From Plectrocnemia conspersa (lineage: Eukaryota; Arthropoda; Insecta; Trichoptera; Polycentropodidae): a stretch of DNA of 64,000 nucleotides. The first letter of the stretch is position 1. Each line of letters begins with the position of its first letter. Location of the stretch: contig VTFK01000307.1 in assembly GCA_009617715.1 (NCBI GenBank), positions 620,001-684,000 on the forward strand, given 5' to 3'. A program made the translations under genes and the position numbers. This document shows, in pieces, positions 48,178 through 64,000 of this stretch. The notes under the pieces are model-generated. The model ran no database searches and was not told the origin of the DNA. It saw only the letters and a program-made list of their open reading frames with translations.

Positions 48178-48440
48178 TTAAGAAAAATAATATTTATAAA
48201 AAATATTGTTTTTTTTTTTGATCTTCATAGACATCAGTAAATTGATTGTGATTATTTTCTTCAGAAAATGATTTTGAGAGTTAATATACAATCCTTTTGT
48301 GAGGGACTTAGAAATAGCGAGGTGGATTCCGTGAACGATGCTCAATTGGTGTTCTGGTGTGACATGTTTTCCAACGCGTAACATGACGCTTATAATGTCT
48401 GTTACACTACAAACTATATCATTACTAAATAAAATACGGT
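48178..48440 (-). mobile_element. hAT transposase relic
   Basis: The minus strand reads VTDIISVMLRVGK, then HVTPEHQLSIVHGIHLAISK, matching the VTDGAAVM-G and HQ-C-AH-IHLAV segment of hAT transposases. The frame is lost soon after, at 48260 and below. Confidence 0.65.
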
Positions 48441-50156
48441 GTTTATTTAGGCTTATCTTAAGTAATTTTATACAAGCAACAAGCTTTTAAACATTTGTAC
48501 AGTAATATAAAAATAAAATAACCAAAGTAGGACTATTATATTTAAGTTCAAATCAACAGCATGGTTTTTGTGTATCAAGATTAGTAGCAACAAATCTGCT
48601 CTGCTTTTTTGATTTTTCTGACAAAAATCTCAATATTTGCTAAAGTTTCCCATGCTTTAATTTAAAAAAAATTGAATATGTTAGGATTTTAATACAAAAT
48701 GATCATACTTTACAAATCGTTGTCAATATGTTTATTATGAGCAACAGAAATTGTCAGAATAAATTGTCACATCAGGAATTTTTTAAGATTCTAAAATTTG
48801 CCTAATAATTTTTTTTTGCATTTATTATTGATATTAATTAGGTTATTTACAATTCCAAATTCTTACTTAACGCCATTGATTTTAAATTATTACTTAAAAT
48901 AGATTCCATCCTGGATTAAAATAACTTCAATGAAAATATGAAAACCTATCTACGTGGTTACCCGCTAATGGATTACCTACATTTTCCATCAATAAATGTC
49001 ATTCACTTATATATACAAGAGCTAAAACTCTACTTTAAAATTCAATTATAAAATTGTTAACTTGTTAATTGTTAAGTTGTTTTTATATCAACAGTCATTA
49101 GTTCTATCTGGCGGACATTAATACATCTCGACAATCAAATATTCTCAAAGTTATTTAAATTTTCAAGACATACTTGCTACATCTGACGAACATTATTCGA
49201 TAAATTCTCATTGAGCAAATGACTTAGAATGCTAAGCGATATTTTTGCTTATCATAAAGCTGTTTTAAATACAATGAACGACGTAACAATTTAATGCGAA
49301 GATTGGCGTTCTTGAACTATGAGACTATCAATATTGACGTTGGTATCACTTAGCTCATTGGCTGCTATACAACGATGTATCGTTGCTCATCATTATATAA
49401 AATAATTGCTAACAAAGATCGCTGTTGACGTCATGATGCTCGAAAAAGTAAATAAAATATGAACTTGTTATTTCGTTAATATTACAATGGCAAGTAACAG
49501 GGATAGAAATATGATTTTTTTAAAAAAAAACACGGTAGCATGCAAAGGATAATCACATATAATTTTCAAATATTTCGTCAATTAACCTTGTCAAAAAATT
49601 TTAATTTATTGAATTTCATCCTTTAAAAAATATGCTCACACATTTATGTGCTGCCGAATAGTAAATGCTTTTTCTTGACAATGCGAGTAATATTGTATAT
49701 TTTTCTTCTACCTAATAAAATTTAAAACAATGTAATTAAATTGTGATTCTAGTACTAAATACAAATGTTTCATTGGTATTTTTTCAGGAACATTATTTAT
49801 ATCATCATCATATTGTGAATTAAGAGTCATTGTTTTGGAACTCGACAAACCTTGTATCAAATTGTTTTAATTGTGTCATTAGTTCATATTTATAAAAATA
49901 TAATAAAATATTTTCATAAGTCGTAACGTAAGAAAATATTAAAAAATTTTTGCTCTCTTATCTGACTTTTCAACAATCCTAATTTATTACGAAAAGCTTT
50001 GACATATCCATATTCATGAAGTAATTGTTCTTGTTTTTGCAATTTAAGATTTAATATCGCTCATGTATTCGGTAATGCTAAATCACACACCTAATCATTA
50101 CCTTTTCTTGGCTAATTGTGTTTTTTTTTATATCCATAAAATCTGTAATGTCTTGT
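48441..50156. other. A+T-rich stretch between hAT-type relics
   Basis: No open frame of known type. It may contain highly decayed remainder of the hAT-type elements on either side. Confidence 0.35.
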
Positions 50157-50351
50157 CTATGTTCCTTGTCTGTTAAATTTGTTTTGTAGTTGTCCATCAA
50201 TTTTGTGTTTCTTCAAGTTGTATTCTTTGTTTATGGATACTGATTCATCGCACAGAAAACATACTGGCAAACCTTTATTCAGAATAAAATAATAATAATA
50301 TATCAACTTCGCTGAGGACCAGAGGTTGCCCATATGTTTGTAATAGATCAT
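50157..50351 (-). mobile_element. BED/C2H2-type zinc-finger relic of a hAT-type transposase
   Basis: The minus strand reads GLPVCFLCDESVSINKEYNL and KKHKIDGQLQNKFN. The C-x2-C pair followed by a KxxNLxxH motif is the amino-terminal zinc finger found in insect and vertebrate GTF2IRD2/ZBED-like hAT proteins. Downstream transposase is not recognisable. Confidence 0.55.
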
Positions 50352-53300
50352 CGTATGCCAAACGTGGGTCCAAAGTTAATGAAATTTGATTGCAAAAAAA
50401 TGATACGGAAGTGTTCAGCAATTCAAAAAAAAAAAATATAACCCTGCTGGGTTCGTAATTGGTGTTTTAAACGCAGCTAATATTATTAAATGGGATGTTC
50501 ACTATCAGAGGAACTGTAAAATTTGCTCGTTTGACAAAATATCGGCATATCGGTTATTATTTGCAGGAAGTCTCCCTTTTTAAAAGCTCTCAACTGATTA
50601 AATTGCGGCGTTATTGAAATACAATTTGATAGTAAATGCAAGCATACACATGCAAATGCTTGTGATATTAAATCAATTATATCATACGGTGAGCGGTTGT
50701 TCAATACACAAACTAAATCAAACTAGTTCCAGTGTTTCAATTAAGATTATTACGTTAACAAATAACATAATATTTTAAGTGTTATGAGTCAAATTAATTT
50801 TACAGCGACCTTAATGGTTTAAATAAAAAAGTTATATTTATATAATTTAGGCAAAAAGTTGTGTATGCGTTATTATAAAATTATTAGGATTATTTTGAAA
50901 ATTAGGAATCAGTGATTAATAAAAAAACGGCGAGGCAATTCAACACATATATTGTTACTATTTAAATTAAGTACATTGCATAACATAACATTCAATACAA
51001 TAATACATATAACGAATATGTTTATAACTACGTTGTAAATATTGATATATAAATATATAACTACAACACACATATATGTTGTAATACATCATCTTCGCGA
51101 TGAATTAAATTACAGGAAAAAAAATATATGATACATAACGGCTAAGAGACGAGCGCAGAGTCAAACAAATACCACTTTATATCTCCAAAAATTAAAATTG
51201 TAGCTTTAATTACAGAAAGAATTTTTTTTCTTGATACGTTTTGATAATTAAATTACAGACATGATATAAATTTGTTTTCCCAAAAAACATAGCATACATA
51301 GATATTTTACACAATATAAATGTTTTTTTTCTTAGAACAGTGGTGTTCGAAACCACTAAAGAACATTTAGAAGCTCATTCGTATTTTTATAAACATTGAT
51401 ATAATTATCAATTGAATTACCTATCCAAAGTATATTGGAATTTAATATACATATTACATAGAATTATTTCATTATTAAAATTGGTACCAGTAATACCTTT
51501 TTAGTGATAAAGTACATTCAATAATTTGATTTAAATACATATTAGAGACATATACGCTTTTAAATCATTGTATATAGAGTAGATAATATATTTGTATTAA
51601 CTATAAATCCACATGTATAAATACATAAATATATTTAGTTTTTTTTGAAGTACTATTTGCCCAATAACGTTATTATCACAGTTCGCTACAGTCGGCTCTT
51701 ATCATTCTTTCCAGTGGGTATACACTGCGTACTTATCATAGTATCGTATACTATAATTGGCTTTAATATTTTAATTAGAAATTTCATATAAAGATGTTTT
51801 TTAAGTAAGATTTCCTGCGGTTTTTAATTAAACTGGAATTAAAAATAACCACTTTATTGTTAAAATTATACTATATAATTATATATTGGTTTATGTTATT
51901 AAGTTTTGCAACGTATGTATATTAGACCGATCTCGTATTAGAAGTTATAAAACAGAGTAGTGGATAGTGGGGTAAAATATATTGAAGGTCAATGGTAAAA
52001 TATGTCATATGAACAATGTAAGACGAATTTTTTTTTTTTCGGGTTATATATTATTATTTTATTTTTCAATCTTTGAATATAAAAATGTAATGAAAAAAAT
52101 ATACTAAGGTAAGTTTTTTTTCTTTTATATATTCAGAGAGAAATAATTTCGATCTTTTTTTTTTTTATTTTCTTTAAACAATACTTTCCCGTGGTGTATT
52201 TTAGTTCTACGGCTTCATATTTGTTATCATGGTGGATAGATAAACCTTCAGTATTATTCGTGATTTATTTAACATAATAATATAGTGGGCAACGGTCAAG
52301 CTGACGAATAAAATAAATTTAAAAAAGATTTATATTATTCAGATGTATTATATTATTAGAATTATGGATATTAAATACTTTAGCACTTAAACTACTCTCA
52401 GCCATTTCCTTATAAAGTAACGGTTTTTCTTTATTCTCTATATTCTCTCTCCTTTATTTTTAAAAAGTATATAAAAATATTTGATATACTTTTAAAAGAG
52501 ATTCACTTTTTACGTCTAAACCACTGTTAACCGTATTTTTCCTAAATATTTATTTACCCTTTTTAATATTTAATTTAATTTAGCAATATAATTTTACTCG
52601 GAAAAACCGATTTACACTTAAATTTTTTTTTTTGAAATTTATTTCTTTAGCAAGAAATACTTATTAAAGTAGTTTTAAAAAGTAATTACCCTTATACCGA
52701 TAGGTAAATTTGTATAATAATTGTAGAATATATCTTTTTATTTATTATATGCCCGGCATTTTATCAAATCAATCAAACTTATTATATAATATTTTAATTT
52801 TTCTATAAATTGAAGAAAGACATACTAAGTCATAAATTAAATATATATGTTTATATTTTAATTTGAATTACTCTTACCGTTAGCTGACCGTCACCCACTT
52901 TCGGTCACCCAATTGACCTGTCACGAGCTACTATTTTTATTACACGTACGCTGGATCCCTAATTCTCTGTATAAATTTGAAATTTAAGATTGTATACAAC
53001 TTTCATGGATATAAATTATGGATACGAGATTCTTCATTATACAACATCTATTAAAATTTAAGTGATAGTTTTTTTTTATATTTAAAAGGATATATGGTTA
53101 GGAAACATATATAGCAATAAGTTAATATTAAACAACAACTGCATTAATACATATATGTAATTATATGAATGCCCTTAATATGAATTAACTAACATAATTG
53201 TTAACAATACTAGAAGTATTACGAGATGTTTTAATTTTAATACTTGCATTCAGTGACGATTTTTAGTGTTAATATACTTGCTATTTTTAGTGACACTATT

Positions 53301-53557
53301 TAATAAGTTGCTTAAGCTCATCAACACCATACAATTATTCATTAAAATAAAGTTACTCGGGATATTCGGAATGTTAAGATACAAGGCCAATAAAGCTGGA
53401 TGCGATTTTTTATTAGGGTTCGCATGACGTGCCAAAGTTTATCAGACACAATATGTCTAGTATCTTAAATTATCGAATATCCCTCGTTAATACATATATG
53501 ATTTATATTTTGCTTCAAATCTGGCGCATTGGTAAATTCATTTTAGGTTCTTGGTGT
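50352..53557. other. Non-genic A+T-rich stretch, 3' of the tetraspan gene
   Basis: No gene recognised. Contains a diverged MULE-end-like repeat at 52880-52935. The part next to 53557 is presumably 3'UTR of the minus-strand gene; TTTATT (AATAAA on the minus strand) occurs near 53408. Confidence 0.45.
52880..52935. repeat. MULE-end-like 15-bp units
   Basis: Read in reverse, the units are GGTCAATTGGGTGAC, CGAAAGTGGGTGAC and GGTCAGCTAACGG, nearly identical to the GGTCAATTGGGCGAC unit at the ends of the MULE at 9836-11487. Probably a solo or decayed end of the same family. Confidence 0.6.
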
Positions 53558-63744
<10,187 letters not shown>

Positions 63745-63866
63745 TTTCAAATCTGTTGATGTTACAAAAAAATAATACTTTAATACATAGTTTGGTAACT
63801 CTCTAATAATTATAATAGTATATATAGATAGATACTACATAGTAAAAATGATTTGAAACGCAATAC

Positions 63867-64000
63867 CTGATATGATCACGGCAGAGAGAACTTCGAAACT
63901 TGAAAGCTTTGCGTCCAAGCTCGACGAGAACCTAGATCATACTGCTGGGAACTCCGCCGCTGTGTATGGAAATATTACAAGTTTGAAAACTGAATAGATA
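63867..64000 (-). other. Probable 5'UTR exon of the tetraspan gene (runs off or starts near window edge)
   Basis: The minus strand shows GC-richer sequence ending in the donor ATCAG/GTATTG at 63866-63867, separated by a 114-bp intron from the coding exon's acceptor. It holds an ATG immediately followed by ATC and the stop TAG, so it is not coding in frame. The boundary toward the promoter lies near or beyond 64000. Confidence 0.5.

Overview
This is an A+T-rich insect nuclear sequence (roughly three quarters A+T by eye). It has long introns with ordinary GT-AG signals, many decayed transposons, and two recognisable protein-coding genes that converge on each other. The insect assignment rests on the Sidestep-type receptor gene and on the transposon set (CR1-like, Jockey, MULE, hAT, piggyBac-like, Tigger-like). 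The order cannot be fixed from the sequence.

Layout. 1-15542 is flank or far-upstream intron. It holds a 5'-truncated CR1-like retroelement (4838-6235, minus), a decayed Mutator-like (MULE) transposon (9836-11487) and a 15-bp periodic repeat (13340-13414). From 15543 to 40923 on the plus strand lie 14 coding exons of a Sidestep-family receptor: five Ig domains, one FN3-like domain, a membrane span and a cytoplasmic tail ending in a possible PDZ ligand. The signal-peptide exon was not found. Its introns carry a clean hAT insertion with an 8-bp target duplication, a GC-rich 0.6-kb island followed by a hAT relic and a TTAA-flanked piggyBac-type MITE, a Jockey fragment, a Tigger-like relic, and a MULE-like element with a hAT MITE nested inside it. 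40924-53557 is the gene-poor convergent interval, with a Jockey fragment (about 46560-47500) and hAT relics. From 53558 to 63744 on the minus strand is a complete five-exon gene for a 321-residue four-span protein of the claudin/PMP22/calcium-channel-gamma (stargazin-like) superfamily, with a probable 5'UTR exon at the window edge.

How the genes relate. Both encode membrane proteins of kinds used at cell contacts. Sidestep proteins guide motor axons through Beaten-path receptors, and stargazin-like proteins assist ion channels or junctions. Nothing in the sequence shows that they act together.

Most notable observations: a likely 1-bp frame disruption in the FN3 exon of the Sidestep-type gene; a GC-AG intron in the same gene that also hosts the hAT insertion; a possible short-tail isoform made by intronic polyadenylation; a GC-rich island of unknown function; and at least seven loci where degenerate 15-bp periodic repeats occur. 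Several of these form inverted ends of small transposons, one with a near-perfect 9-bp target duplication, and they look like a MULE-type family.
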